Positions 1-6,793 of a stretch of DNA of 12,822 nt are shown piece after piece. A program made the position numbers and the translations under genes. The notes under the pieces were generated by a model. It saw nothing but the letters and a program-made list of their open reading frames with translations. It was not told the origin of the DNA and did no database searches. The first letter of the stretch is position 1; every line of letters begins with the position of its first letter. Origin of the DNA: Clostridia bacterium (GTDB lineage: Bacteria; Bacillota; Clostridia; Christensenellales; UBA1242); NCBI GenBank assembly GCA_017537515.1, contig JAFYKO010000124.1, positions 1-12,822 of the forward strand, read 5' to 3'.

Positions 1-2
1 GG

Positions 3-89
3 GTATTTAGGACTCCTTTAGCCTCTAAAAATCACAGCTCCAACAACAAAAAACTAGGCGGTATCGCCTCTATTTATAATACAACTTAA
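3..89 (+). CDS. Possible C-terminal tail of an upstream gene (partial)
   Basis: A frame open from the left edge runs 28 codons to TAA at 87-89. It ends in the residues KLGGIASIYNTT, and its GGIA-S-x-x-N pattern resembles the GGVAG-x-x-N repeat units of the GLUG-like protein at 220-2040. A hairpin terminator starts 4 bases after the stop, which is where the end of a gene is expected. If real, this is the last part of a protein that may be a paralogue of its downstream neighbour. An open stretch this short can occur by chance, so the call rests mainly on the terminator and the sequence flavour. Function cannot be stated beyond that resemblance. Confidence 0.35.
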   Translation, partial: VFRTPLASKNHSSNNKKLGGIASIYNTT

Positions 90-93
90 TATG

Positions 94-130
94 AAAATCA
101 ACCACTTGAAAACCTCAAGCGGTGATTTTT
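94..130 (+). terminator. Rho-independent terminator after the upstream gene
   Basis: AAAATCA (94-100) pairs with TGATTTT (123-129), CC (102-103) with GG (121-122), and CTTGA (105-109) with TCAAG (115-119). There is one bulged A (101), one A/C mismatch (104/120) and a 5-nt loop. The 3' arm ends in a run of five T. It lies directly after the TAA at 87-89 and before the next gene's leader, so it probably separates the two transcription units. Confidence 0.6.
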
Positions 131-139
131 CATTGTTAA

Positions 140-167
140 TTAGCAATTAGAAATTAGTAATTAGCAA
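140..167. repeat. Tandem AT-rich heptamer repeat (TTAGNAA x4)
   Basis: Four consecutive 7-base units, TTAGCAA, TTAGAAA, TTAGTAA and TTAGCAA, differ only at the fifth base. A weaker unit (TTGTTAA) precedes them and TTA follows. The array sits between the upstream terminator and the ribosome binding site of the 220-2040 gene. Exact 7-base spacing with one variable position points to a simple tandem repeat, not chance A/T richness. No function is visible. Confidence 0.6.
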
Positions 168-219
168 TTAAGTGTTGGATTTAAAAGAATAAAAAACATT
201 TAAATTGGAGATATAAGCT

Positions 220-2040
220 ATGATTAAAAAATTAAGAATTTATCAGATTTCGTTAATTGCGGTTTCAATGCTTTGCATAGGACTTTTAGCCTTTATGGGC
301 ATAACAGCAATACAAAAGTCGTTGACGTTGAATCTTTCAATAAAAACAAATCCAACATTTTTATTTAAGGTTGGATATAATTTGGATGGTAGTGAAGCGT
401 ATACATATTTTTTCTGCAATACAGATAAAGATAATGCCGGTGTTTCACTTGCAAATAATGTAACTTTATCTGGGGATACTTTAACTTTAAACAATTTACA
501 AGTAAATGGCGTAGGAGATGAAATATATTTCAAATTAATAAACTACACAGCAGTGCCAGAGGGAGAGGATTACAATTTTATTAAAATTTCTGGCGGTGGT
601 GGAAATTGTGGAGTAGCGGAGTTTAATGCAAGCGTCAATCCATGTAGCAATAATACAGCACAAACAGTTGGATTTGTTGTTAATGTTGTAGCGTTAGATT
701 CTGGCAAAGTGTCTATTCCACTTAATTTTGAGTGGATGAATGGATATGCCGTTACATTAAGCACAGATGGTTCTTGCCAAGTGGCGAGCGAAAATGCTGA
801 AGTCACTTCCCCAACGGGCTATACTGCGACATTCCAGCCAAATATTGCAAGCCATAGCGGTTATTTGAAATATATGTTTGATGTAAATATCAATGGTGTT
901 GAAAGTACGAGATTTAGCACTGACGGGTCTTTGACTTTAACAAACAATGAAATCTATGGCCCAGTTTCAATATCTGCAAAAACTTATTGGAATGGCCAAT
1001 CTCCAAGTGCTGACGCTTCTTCAACTTTTAGTGGTGGCACAGGTGCAAGCGAGCAAGACCCATATATTTTAAAAGACGCCTATGACCTTGCATTGCTTTC
1101 TTCAAATGTTAACGCTGGGACAAATTACAGCGGAAAATATTTCAAAATGGCAAACGACATTTATTTAGATATCTACAAATATGACTTCAACGAGGCAAGT
1201 GGATTTGTCAGAATCAAAAACTACGACGACACAATTCTTGCTTGCGTTGGACAAGGAATAACAGGCACAACAACAAATACCACAGGTGTGCTTACATCAA
1301 TTTATCCAGCCTCAGCGGATACATCAACGACCTTGCCAGGAACTTTAAGTGAATTTCCTTCAACTTTTACGCCAAACACTTGGGTGCCGATTGGTGAATC
1401 ATCTATCAGGCCATTTTCCGGTAACTTTGATGGTGGAAATAAAAAAATTTGCGGTTGCTATATATGGAAGATATGGGGTTCATCCGGACAAACTAATGAT
1501 TTAGGTTTTTTTGGTTACGCCAATAATGGAATTATAGAAAATGTGAATATTCAGAACTCTTGCGTGGCGTTAATTGCTGAAAGTTTATCGTACCGTGTAG
1601 GTGTGGGTGCTGTGGCAGGAACATCATACCAAATTGAAAATTGTACTTTTAATGGATGTGTGCTAGTGGTATCCTCTTATATGCCCACTGTAGGTGGCGT
1701 CGCAGGATATTGTAATGGCGGCGCAATTTCGTGTAAAAATTATGGATTTGTAAATAATCTTCGTTGTACTAGTGGTCTGAAGAGTGACTATGGAACAGGA
1801 GGTGTTTTGGGTAAGATAACAAGTTCTAGCATTTCTAATTTTTACAATAATTCAAACTTTGGAAATGTTTATGGCCTTTCTAGTACTACAGGAGGTGTCG
1901 TAGGATTTTGGTTAGGTATTAAGAGTGTAAGTGATGGAAATGGTGTAGGGGGTAATTTTGGAAAAATAAATGGCATAGCAGATACCTCAAAAATAATTGG
2001 GTGGGCACTTGTAGATTTTGATGGTCCAGCACCAAAATAA
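220..2040 (+). CDS. Membrane-anchored or secreted surface protein with GLUG-like beta-helix repeats
   Basis: A 606-residue protein starting at ATG 220 behind GGAG (207-210), 9 bases upstream. Residues 1-8 are basic (MIKKLR...) and about 9-31 are hydrophobic, so it has a signal peptide or N-terminal anchor. No lipobox or LPXTG sorting signal is visible. Residues 40-265 are beta-rich and Ser/Thr/Asn-rich without a family I recognise. From about 272 the pattern matches GLUG-type surface proteins: GTGASEQDPYIL (274-284), a YFKMANDIYLD segment (307-317), WVPIG (388-392), FSGNFDGG (399-406), then GFFG...IIENVNI (429-444). Repeat units follow near 461-480, 491-509, 525-531 and 557-562, with the G-G-V-x-G core typical of stacked beta-helix turns. 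About a dozen cysteines are scattered through the protein, unusual for an exported Gram-positive protein. Likely role: adhesion or surface display (inferred from family). It stands alone, ending 34 bases from the stop of a convergent gene. Confidence 0.75.
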   Translation: MIKKLRIYQISLIAVSMLCIGLLAFMGITAIQKSLTLNLSIKTNPTFLFKVGYNLDGSEAYTYFFCNTDKDNAGVSLANNVTLSGDTLTLNNLQVNGVGDEIYFKLINYTAVPEGEDYNFIKISGGGGNCGVAEFNASVNPCSNNTAQTVGFVVNVVALDSGKVSIPLNFEWMNGYAVTLSTDGSCQVASENAEVTSPTGYTATFQPNIASHSGYLKYMFDVNINGVESTRFSTDGSLTLTNNEIYGPVSISAKTYWNGQSPSADASSTFSGGTGASEQDPYILKDAYDLALLSSNVNAGTNYSGKYFKMANDIYLDIYKYDFNEASGFVRIKNYDDTILACVGQGITGTTTNTTGVLTSIYPASADTSTTLPGTLSEFPSTFTPNTWVPIGESSIRPFSGNFDGGNKKICGCYIWKIWGSSGQTNDLGFFGYANNGIIENVNIQNSCVALIAESLSYRVGVGAVAGTSYQIENCTFNGCVLVVSSYMPTVGGVAGYCNGGAISCKNYGFVNNLRCTSGLKSDYGTGGVLGKITSSSISNFYNNSNFGNVYGLSSTTGGVVGFWLGIKSVSDGNGVGGNFGKINGIADTSKIIGWALVDFDGPAPK

Positions 2041-2074
2041 AAATTAAATTCATTATTGAGAGGTTGGTGGAAAA

Positions 2075-2515
2075 CTACGAAAATATTGGCACTTGCGGTC
2101 TGGGTGGTTGTGAAGGTGGTGGATTGTTTGGTCTGTTGATTTCCCGTCTTATGGCTTTCAGTTCGGCGAGGATTTCGGCAAGCAGAAGTTCAATTCGGGC
2201 GGTGTTTTGTTGATTTGGCGTGGTTGGTGCGTGATAAAGTGGCATACTGTTGCCTAGGCTTGGTTTTGCTTTTGGGTTTAGGTATGGTTTTTCAAAATCC
2301 TTTGCAACAGTTCTTAAAAAATCCCTATTGTCGGTGTGGGGAGTTTTTGACTCTGTAATGCCATTTGGCGTGGCGTTGAGGTCGTTTGACTTTCTGTTGC
2401 GTTTGATAATATGGTCATTCTCTCCAAGAAAATTGGGATAAATGTTTGAATAAGCCTTTGCAAGTTCTGCAAGGCTTTTTTCGTCTATAAGTCTTTCGTC
2501 GTTATATCTTTCCAT
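2075..2515 (-). CDS. Hypothetical small protein with C-terminal coiled coil and Pro-rich tail
   Basis: A 146-residue frame on the minus strand, from ATG (2513-2515) to TAG (2075-2077). I do not recognise a family. The sequence is hydrophilic and charged (starts MERYNDERLIDEKSLAELAK). Near the C-terminus there is an amphipathic Leu-rich helix (ARIELLLAEILAELKAIRRE), probably a short coiled coil, followed by a proline-rich tail (PPPSQPPRPQVP). No signal peptide or membrane segment is seen. Codon choice (CTT for Leu, AGA for Arg, AAC/GAC) matches the neighbouring genes, which supports real coding. A longer start at 2635 would translate the GC-rich palindrome region and is less likely. No clear Shine-Dalgarno sequence precedes 2515. 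A weak promoter-like pair (TTCACA, 16 nt, CATAAT, on the minus strand) would start transcription almost at the ATG. Convergent with the surface-protein gene; otherwise an orphan. Confidence 0.55.
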   Translation of the reverse strand: MERYNDERLIDEKSLAELAKAYSNIYPNFLGENDHIIKRNRKSNDLNATPNGITESKTPHTDNRDFLRTVAKDFEKPYLNPKAKPSLGNSMPLYHAPTTPNQQNTARIELLLAEILAELKAIRREINRPNNPPPSQPPRPQVPIFS

Positions 2516-2659
2516 TTGGTATATTATTATGAAATACATTATTTTTTTGTGAAAGTGGGTGGCGGAGTGGGTGAAGCGGGCGACGGAGTCGCAGGGCGAA
2601 CCCGCCCGCCACTGGTTGGGACTTGCATTCAGCAATTAAAAGCGTCAGCTCACTGGCAA

Positions 2660-2674
2660 GGTGGCACTGCCACC
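2660..2674. repeat. Palindrome GGTGGC-ACT-GCCACC, copy 1
   Basis: A perfect 15-base palindrome with a 6-bp stem and a 3-nt loop (or 7 bp around a single C). An identical copy lies 111 bases downstream. It is not followed by a T-run, so it is not an intrinsic terminator. Confidence 0.75.
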
Positions 2675-2687
2675 CCGGGAGTCATTG

Positions 2688-2702
2688 GCAGACTTCGTCT
2701 GC
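2688..2702. repeat. Palindrome GCAGAC-TTC-GTCTGC
   Basis: A perfect 6-bp stem with a TTC triloop, 13 bases after the first GGTGGC palindrome. It has the same stem-plus-triloop plan but a different sequence. There is no T-run directly after it; a weak TTATTTCTT stretch starts about 8 bases downstream, too far and too mixed for a good terminator. Confidence 0.7.
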
Positions 2703-2770
2703 GGGTGTGTTATTTCTTATAAACGTTCTACAATATCACTCAGCAAAGAAGAAGCGAGGCTTAATAGAAT

Positions 2771-2785
2771 GGTGGCACTGCCACC
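2771..2785. repeat. Palindrome GGTGGC-ACT-GCCACC, copy 2
   Basis: Identical to the copy at 2660-2674. It runs straight into the second copy of the 13-base repeat ACCCGCCCGCCAC (2783-2795), overlapping it by 3 bases. The first copy of that repeat is at 2600-2612. Confidence 0.75.
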
Positions 2786-2847
2786 CGCCCGCCACGTTGT
2801 GCGAGGATGTGGAAAGAAAAAATAATAAAAAATTTTGAAAAAAAGTG

Positions 2848-2876
2848 TTGACATTTTTTTTGAATTGTGTTATTAT
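2848..2876 (+). promoter_or_regulatory. Housekeeping (sigma-A type) promoter P1 of rpoBC
   Basis: A perfect -35 TTGACA (2848-2853), a 17-base spacer, and -10 TATTAT (2871-2876) preceded by TGT (extended -10). An A-rich tract (2821-2844) upstream could act as an UP element. Transcription would start near 2883, giving a leader of about 130 nt before the rpoB start codon. Confidence 0.8.
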
Positions 2877-2906
2877 ACTTTCGGAATTTTTGTATATAGT
2901 GAAAAG

Positions 2907-2935
2907 TTGTTTTTGTTTAAAAGTTTAAATATAAT
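2907..2935 (+). promoter_or_regulatory. Candidate second promoter P2 of rpoBC
   Basis: A perfect -10 TATAAT (2930-2935) lies 17 bases after a weak -35, TTGTTT (2907-2912). If used, RNA would start around 2942, at the edge of the leader hairpin and leaving its core stem intact. In A/T-rich DNA a TATAAT can arise by chance, so this is a suggestion only. Confidence 0.35.
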
Positions 2936-2937
2936 TT

Positions 2938-2976
2938 AAAAACACGCAAGCGTTCGGGTTTCTCGCTTGTGTTTTT
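2938..2976 (+). promoter_or_regulatory. Terminator-like hairpin in the rpoB leader (possible attenuator)
   Basis: CGCAAGCG (2945-2952) pairs with CGCTTGTG (2964-2971), including one G-U pair. A-rich bases 2938-2944 pair with the T-run 2972-2976, with one mismatch. The loop is 2953-2963. The T-run then continues as TTTTT-CGC-TTTT. This is the shape of an intrinsic terminator, yet it lies between the rpoB promoter and the rpoB ribosome binding site. Either it attenuates rpoBC transcription or it is a processing or stability element of the leader. No upstream gene in this direction needs a terminator here. Confidence 0.55.
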
Positions 2977-3001
2977 CGCTTTTATACACACCTCAATTTT
3001 T

Positions 3002-3007
3002 AAGGAG
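3002..3007 (+). promoter_or_regulatory. Ribosome binding site that fixes the rpoB start
   Basis: AAGGAG ends 6 bases before ATG 3014. The frame stays open upstream to a GTG at 2969, but that codon lies within the 3' arm of the leader hairpin and has no ribosome binding site, so 3014 is the start. Confidence 0.85.
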
Positions 3008-3013
3008 AAAATT

Positions 3014-6000
3014 ATGAAAGAGATGCCAAAACTTAAAAAAGTTATGTATGGAAACACTGAGAGATACAGTTTTTCCAAACTCGATGAACTCATCGAACTT
3101 CCAGACTTCCTTGAAATTCAAAAGAAGGCTTACAAGGAGTTCTTGGAAACAGGCGTAGAGTCAGTTCTTGCTGAATTTTCGCCAGTTGTGGATTACAGTG
3201 GTAAGGCAAAACTTTATTTCCTTAGTGCTGACCTCACAACACCTCCAAAATATTCCATCAAGGAATGCAAACGTCGTGGAGTTTCTTACACTGTGCCTTT
3301 AAAAGTTAAGGCTCGTTTTGTCGTTGAAGAAACTGGTGAAGCGATTGACCAAGAAGTTTATCTTGGCGATATCCCTCTTCTCACTGAAGATGCGTCATTT
3401 ATTTTCAGCGGTATTGAAAGAGTTGTTGTAAACCAAGTAGTTCGTTCACCTAGTGTTTATTTCACAAACGAAACTCAAGACCTTGCAACCCTTCGTGGGC
3501 AAATTATTCCTACTCGTGGTATGTGGCTTGAATTCGAACAAGGTGCAAACGAAATTATTAAACTTGTTCTTGACAGAAGCAGTAAAGTTACTATTGGCGT
3601 ATTCCTCAAATGCTTTGGATTTACAAACAAAGAAATCTTGAAAGTGTTTGGTGATAATGAATACATCAAGAACGTTATTGAAAAAGAGCCTCAAGCAACG
3701 CAAGAAGAAGCACTTATTGAAGTGGCAAGAAAAACTCGCCCAACCGAAGTGCCTTCTGCTGAAAGCACAAGAAGTTATTTGAACCTTTTCTTCTTCTCTG
3801 ACCAATATTACAACCTTGCTCGTGTTGGTAGATACAAAATGAACAAGAAACTTAGTATCGCAACTCGTATCACTGGGCAAACTGCCGCAAGTGCTATTAG
3901 CATTGGTGATGAAGTTATTGTTAAGAAGAATGAAATTATTTCTGCCGAAAAAGCTCGTAAACTTCAAGATGCAGGTGTCAATGAAGTTTGGGTTATGGCA
4001 AATGGCAAAAAACATCTTATGCGTGGTAACAACAGAGTTAGACTTTCTGCGGTTTATCCTTGCAACGAGGAAGAACTCGGCATAACCGAAGAAGTTTATT
4101 ATCCAGTCCTCAACCAAATTCTCAGTGAAAACAAAACTGATGAAGATATTAAGAAAGCCATTAAGGAAAATGCAAACAACCTTATTATTACCACCCTCAC
4201 AATGGATGATATTTTGGCAAGTATAAGTTATTATCTCGACCTTCTTGCTGGGATTGGGCAAATCGACAACATCGACCACCTTTCAAACAGAAGAATTGCA
4301 ACTGTTGGCGAACTTATGCGTAATTCATTTAGAAGCGGTGTAAACAAACTTGCAACTGCAATCAAGGAAACATTGCAAGGTAAAGAACTTACTGGCGTTA
4401 CCCCAAAAGACATTGTCAATCCAAGACAAATCAACAAAGCTCTTAAGGACTTTATTGCTTCTTCTCAGCTTTCACAACTTATGGACCAAATCAACTGTCT
4501 TTCAACTCTTACTCAAAAACGTAAGATGAGTGCGGTTGGCCCTGGCGGTATCAAGAAAGAACGTGCAAGTGCGGATGTTCGTGATATTCACTACACACAC
4601 TACGGAAGAATTTGTGCTATTGAAACTCCAGAAGGTCAAAGTATTGGTCTTATTAACAGCTTCACAAGTTATGCACACATCAATGATTATGGTTTTATTG
4701 AAACTCCTTATCGTCCAGTAAACAAAGAAACAGGGCAAGTGGAAAATAGATATGAATACCATATGGCGGATATTGAAGACGATTCTTATATTTGTCAAGC
4801 AATCGAACCACTTACCGAAGATGGCAAGTTTGTGAACGAACGCATTATTTGTCGTCATAACAACAGCATCGTTGAAGTTCCAGCCTCTATGGTTGACTTT
4901 ATGGATGTATCTGCAAAACAATTTATTTCTGCAGCAACTTCACTTATTCCTTTCCTTAACAACGACGACTCAGCTCGTGCTCTTATGGGTGCAAATATGC
5001 AACGTCAGGCTGTTCCTCTACTTCGTCCAGAAGCACCTATTGTTGGAACAGGTATGGAAAGAAAAATTGCTTACGACTGCGGTGCACTTCTTAAAGCACA
5101 AAACGACGGCGAAGTAATTTTTGTAAGTTCTTCTTATATAAAAGTCAAAACAAAAACTGGTGTTGATACTTATTACTTAACAAAATTTGAAAAGACAAAC
5201 GCAGACACTTGCCAAAACCAAAAACCTATTGTCAAGAAAGGGCAAATAGTTAAGGCTGGTGATGTGCTTGCTGATGGCTATTCAACAGAAAACGGAGAAC
5301 TTGCTCTTGGTAAAAACGTTTTGATTGGATATATGAACTGGGAAGGATACAACTACGAAGATGCGATTCTTATCAGTGAACGTATTGCAAAAGAAGATAT
5401 CTACACTTCAATCACCCTTAAAGTTGAAGAAATGAAGTGCCGAAGCACAAAACTTGGTGATGAAGAAATAACTCGTGATATTCCAAACCTTGGCGAAGAC
5501 GCAGTTAAAAACTTGGATGAAAATGGTATTATTCGCATTGGTGCAGAAGTGCGTCCGGGAGATATTTTGGTTGGAAAAGTTACACCAAAAGGTGAAACCG
5601 AACTCACCCCAGAAAAACGCCTCCTTCGAGCAATCTTCGGTGAAAAAGCACACGAAGTGCGTGATACATCTCTTAGAGTTCAACACGGTCGTGGCGGTGT
5701 TGTAGTCGATGTGCAAGTGTTCTCTCGTAAAAACAAAGACGAACTTGAACCTGGCGTAACACAAATGGTTAAAGTTTATATTGCTCAAAGAAGAAAACTT
5801 TCTGTCGGTGATAAAATGGCGGGTCGCCACGGTAACAAAGGTGTTGTTTCAAGAATTTTAAGCGAAGCAGATATGCCTTACCTTGCAAATGGTCAACCAC
5901 TTGACATTGTCCTAAATCCACTTGGTATTCCTTCTCGTATGAACGTAGGTCAGGTTTTGGAAGTGCATTTAGGCCTAGTTGCCAAAAGCCTTGGTTGGAA

Positions 6001-6694
6001 GGTTGCTACACCAGTATTTGATGGTGCTGACGCTGACCAAATCCAACAACTCCTCGTTTCAAACGGATTCCCAGAAGACGGAAAAATCCAACTTTACGAC
6101 GGAAGAACTGGTTTGCCTTTTGACAACCCAACAACAGTTGGATACAAATATATGCTAAAACTCGACCATATGGTTGACAGCAAAATGCACGCTCGTTCAA
6201 CTGGTCCATACTCTCTTGTAACACAACAACCACTTGGTGGTAAAGCAATGTTTGGTGGACAGAGATTTGGTGAAATGGAAGTGTGGGCACTTGAAGCGTA
6301 TGGTGCTGCATCACTTCTTCAAGAAATGCTTACCGTTAAGTCTGATGATGTAAACGGAAGAACACAAACTTTTGAAGCAATCATCAAGGGTCAACCTATT
6401 GGCGAACCTGGCATTCCAGAGTCATTCAAAGTGCTTGTAAGGGAACTCCAATCTCTTGCACTTGATGTGAAGATTATGAGTACAACCGGCGAAGAAATTC
6501 CACTCAGCGAACTTTCAAATGATGAAGACGAAATAAGAGAACCAATTAAAGACCTTGACAAGAGTTATGAAAGCGTCGAACTTGATTTCGGCAAAGACAA
6601 AACCGATGTTTCTCTTGAAAACAACTTCTCTGAAGAGGTTTTGGAAGAATTCTCAAATGATGGACTTTTTGAAGATTTTGATGACTTCGAATAA
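3014..6694 (+). CDS. rpoB: DNA-directed RNA polymerase subunit beta
   Basis: A 1226-residue beta subunit, near the 1190-1240 usual in Gram-positives. With beta-prime it forms the catalytic cleft of RNA polymerase and part of the rifamycin pocket. Visible landmarks: protrusion segment RVVVNQVVRSPSVYF; GRYKMNKKL; the rifampicin region at 483-512 (SSQLSQLMDQ...GPGG); ETPEGQSIGLINS; RALMGANMQRQAVP; the active-centre segment GDKMAGRHGNKG (932-943); and EVWALEAYGAASLLQE with DDVNGRTQ near the C-terminus. A segment around residues 305-345 (SIGDEVIVKKNEIISAEKAR...) resembles the insertion I associate with clostridial beta subunits. The last 50 or so residues form a very acidic tail. In the rifampicin region, E. 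coli F514, H526, R529 and L533 correspond here to L489, Q501, K504 and V508. N518 and P520 correspond to I493 and C495. The gene is first in an rpoB-rpoC operon; no ribosomal-protein genes precede it in this window. Confidence 0.98.
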   Translation: MKEMPKLKKVMYGNTERYSFSKLDELIELPDFLEIQKKAYKEFLETGVESVLAEFSPVVDYSGKAKLYFLSADLTTPPKYSIKECKRRGVSYTVPLKVKARFVVEETGEAIDQEVYLGDIPLLTEDASFIFSGIERVVVNQVVRSPSVYFTNETQDLATLRGQIIPTRGMWLEFEQGANEIIKLVLDRSSKVTIGVFLKCFGFTNKEILKVFGDNEYIKNVIEKEPQATQEEALIEVARKTRPTEVPSAESTRSYLNLFFFSDQYYNLARVGRYKMNKKLSIATRITGQTAASAISIGDEVIVKKNEIISAEKARKLQDAGVNEVWVMANGKKHLMRGNNRVRLSAVYPCNEEELGITEEVYYPVLNQILSENKTDEDIKKAIKENANNLIITTLTMDDILASISYYLDLLAGIGQIDNIDHLSNRRIATVGELMRNSFRSGVNKLATAIKETLQGKELTGVTPKDIVNPRQINKALKDFIASSQLSQLMDQINCLSTLTQKRKMSAVGPGGIKKERASADVRDIHYTHYGRICAIETPEGQSIGLINSFTSYAHINDYGFIETPYRPVNKETGQVENRYEYHMADIEDDSYICQAIEPLTEDGKFVNERIICRHNNSIVEVPASMVDFMDVSAKQFISAATSLIPFLNNDDSARALMGANMQRQAVPLLRPEAPIVGTGMERKIAYDCGALLKAQNDGEVIFVSSSYIKVKTKTGVDTYYLTKFEKTNADTCQNQKPIVKKGQIVKAGDVLADGYSTENGELALGKNVLIGYMNWEGYNYEDAILISERIAKEDIYTSITLKVEEMKCRSTKLGDEEITRDIPNLGEDAVKNLDENGIIRIGAEVRPGDILVGKVTPKGETELTPEKRLLRAIFGEKAHEVRDTSLRVQHGRGGVVVDVQVFSRKNKDELEPGVTQMVKVYIAQRRKLSVGDKMAGRHGNKGVVSRILSEADMPYLANGQPLDIVLNPLGIPSRMNVGQVLEVHLGLVAKSLGWKVATPVFDGADADQIQQLLVSNGFPEDGKIQLYDGRTGLPFDNPTTVGYKYMLKLDHMVDSKMHARSTGPYSLVTQQPLGGKAMFGGQRFGEMEVWALEAYGAASLLQEMLTVKSDDVNGRTQTFEAIIKGQPIGEPGIPESFKVLVRELQSLALDVKIMSTTGEEIPLSELSNDEDEIREPIKDLDKSYESVELDFGKDKTDVSLENNFSEEVLEEFSNDGLFEDFDDFE

Positions 6695-6757
6695 AATCCA
6701 AAAATATAGGTTTTATTATAATTTTAGAATATATTTTTAATAATAATTGCTAACATT

Positions 6758-6774
6758 TCCGATTTTATATCGGA
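6758..6774 (+). other. Small hairpin in the rpoB-rpoC gap
   Basis: TCCGAT (6758-6763) and ATCGGA (6769-6774) form a 6-bp stem with a 5-nt loop in the 99-base rpoB-rpoC spacer. No T-run follows, so it should not stop transcription. It ends 9 bases before the rpoC ribosome binding site and could affect mRNA processing or initiation. The rest of the spacer is featureless A/T. Confidence 0.4.
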
Positions 6775-6793
6775 GTAGAAAAAGAGGTATTTT

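Larger units (their letters stand above)
2554..2795. repeat. Cluster of GC-rich short palindromes and direct repeats
   Basis: This stretch is much richer in G and C than its surroundings and is built from short repeated pieces. It contains a 12-base direct repeat beginning AGTGGGTG (2554, 2566). An outer inverted repeat GTGGCGG (2559-2565) / CCGCCAC (2606-2612) encloses two hairpins: GCGAC-GGA-GTCGC (2580-2592) and GGGCG-AACC-CGCCC (2594-2607). Three more palindromes follow (2660-2674, 2688-2702, 2771-2785). A 13-base direct repeat ACCCGCCCGCCAC lies at 2600-2612 and 2783-2795. It sits between the minus-strand orphan gene and the rpoB promoter. It looks like a dispersed intergenic repeat element (REP- or MITE-like by structure), but whether it recurs elsewhere in the genome cannot be seen here. 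Confidence 0.6.

Noticed and set aside
17..69. Weak hairpins TTTAG-CCT-CTAAA (17-29) and AGGCG-GTAT-CGCCT (56-69)
   Set aside because: Stems are short and lie within the possible coding tail; without a T-run or repetition elsewhere they are not worth a separate call.
175..203. TTGGAT as the -35 of a promoter for the surface-protein gene
   Set aside because: The sequence 17 bases downstream (ATTTAA) is a poor -10, and no better pair was found.
2516..2635. 40-residue N-terminal extension of the minus-strand orphan gene
   Set aside because: The extension translates the GC-rich palindrome region and has low-complexity, non-natural composition. The ATG at 2515 begins typical coding sequence.
2555..2800. 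Integron attC sites or CRISPR repeats in the GC-rich cluster
   Set aside because: No RYYYAAC/GTTRRRY pairs bracket the palindromes, and there are no evenly spaced identical repeats with unique spacers.
2516..2838. Two short plus-strand open frames across the palindrome cluster
   Set aside because: They have no ribosome binding site, and their residues (such as repeated WHCHP) simply reflect the palindromes.
2969..3013. Upstream GTG start adding 15 residues to RpoB
   Set aside because: It has no ribosome binding site and lies in the leader hairpin. ATG 3014 has AAGGAG at ideal spacing and gives a normal N-terminus.
3446..4279. Long antisense open frame (277 codons) inside rpoB
   Set aside because: It lies opposite a highly conserved, strongly codon-biased gene. 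Its Phe/Asn/Cys-rich product is what the complement of biased rpoB codons yields.
6717..6722. TATAAT in the rpoB-rpoC spacer as an internal promoter
   Set aside because: No acceptable -35 at 16-18 bases; the spacer is very A/T-rich so the match is likely chance.
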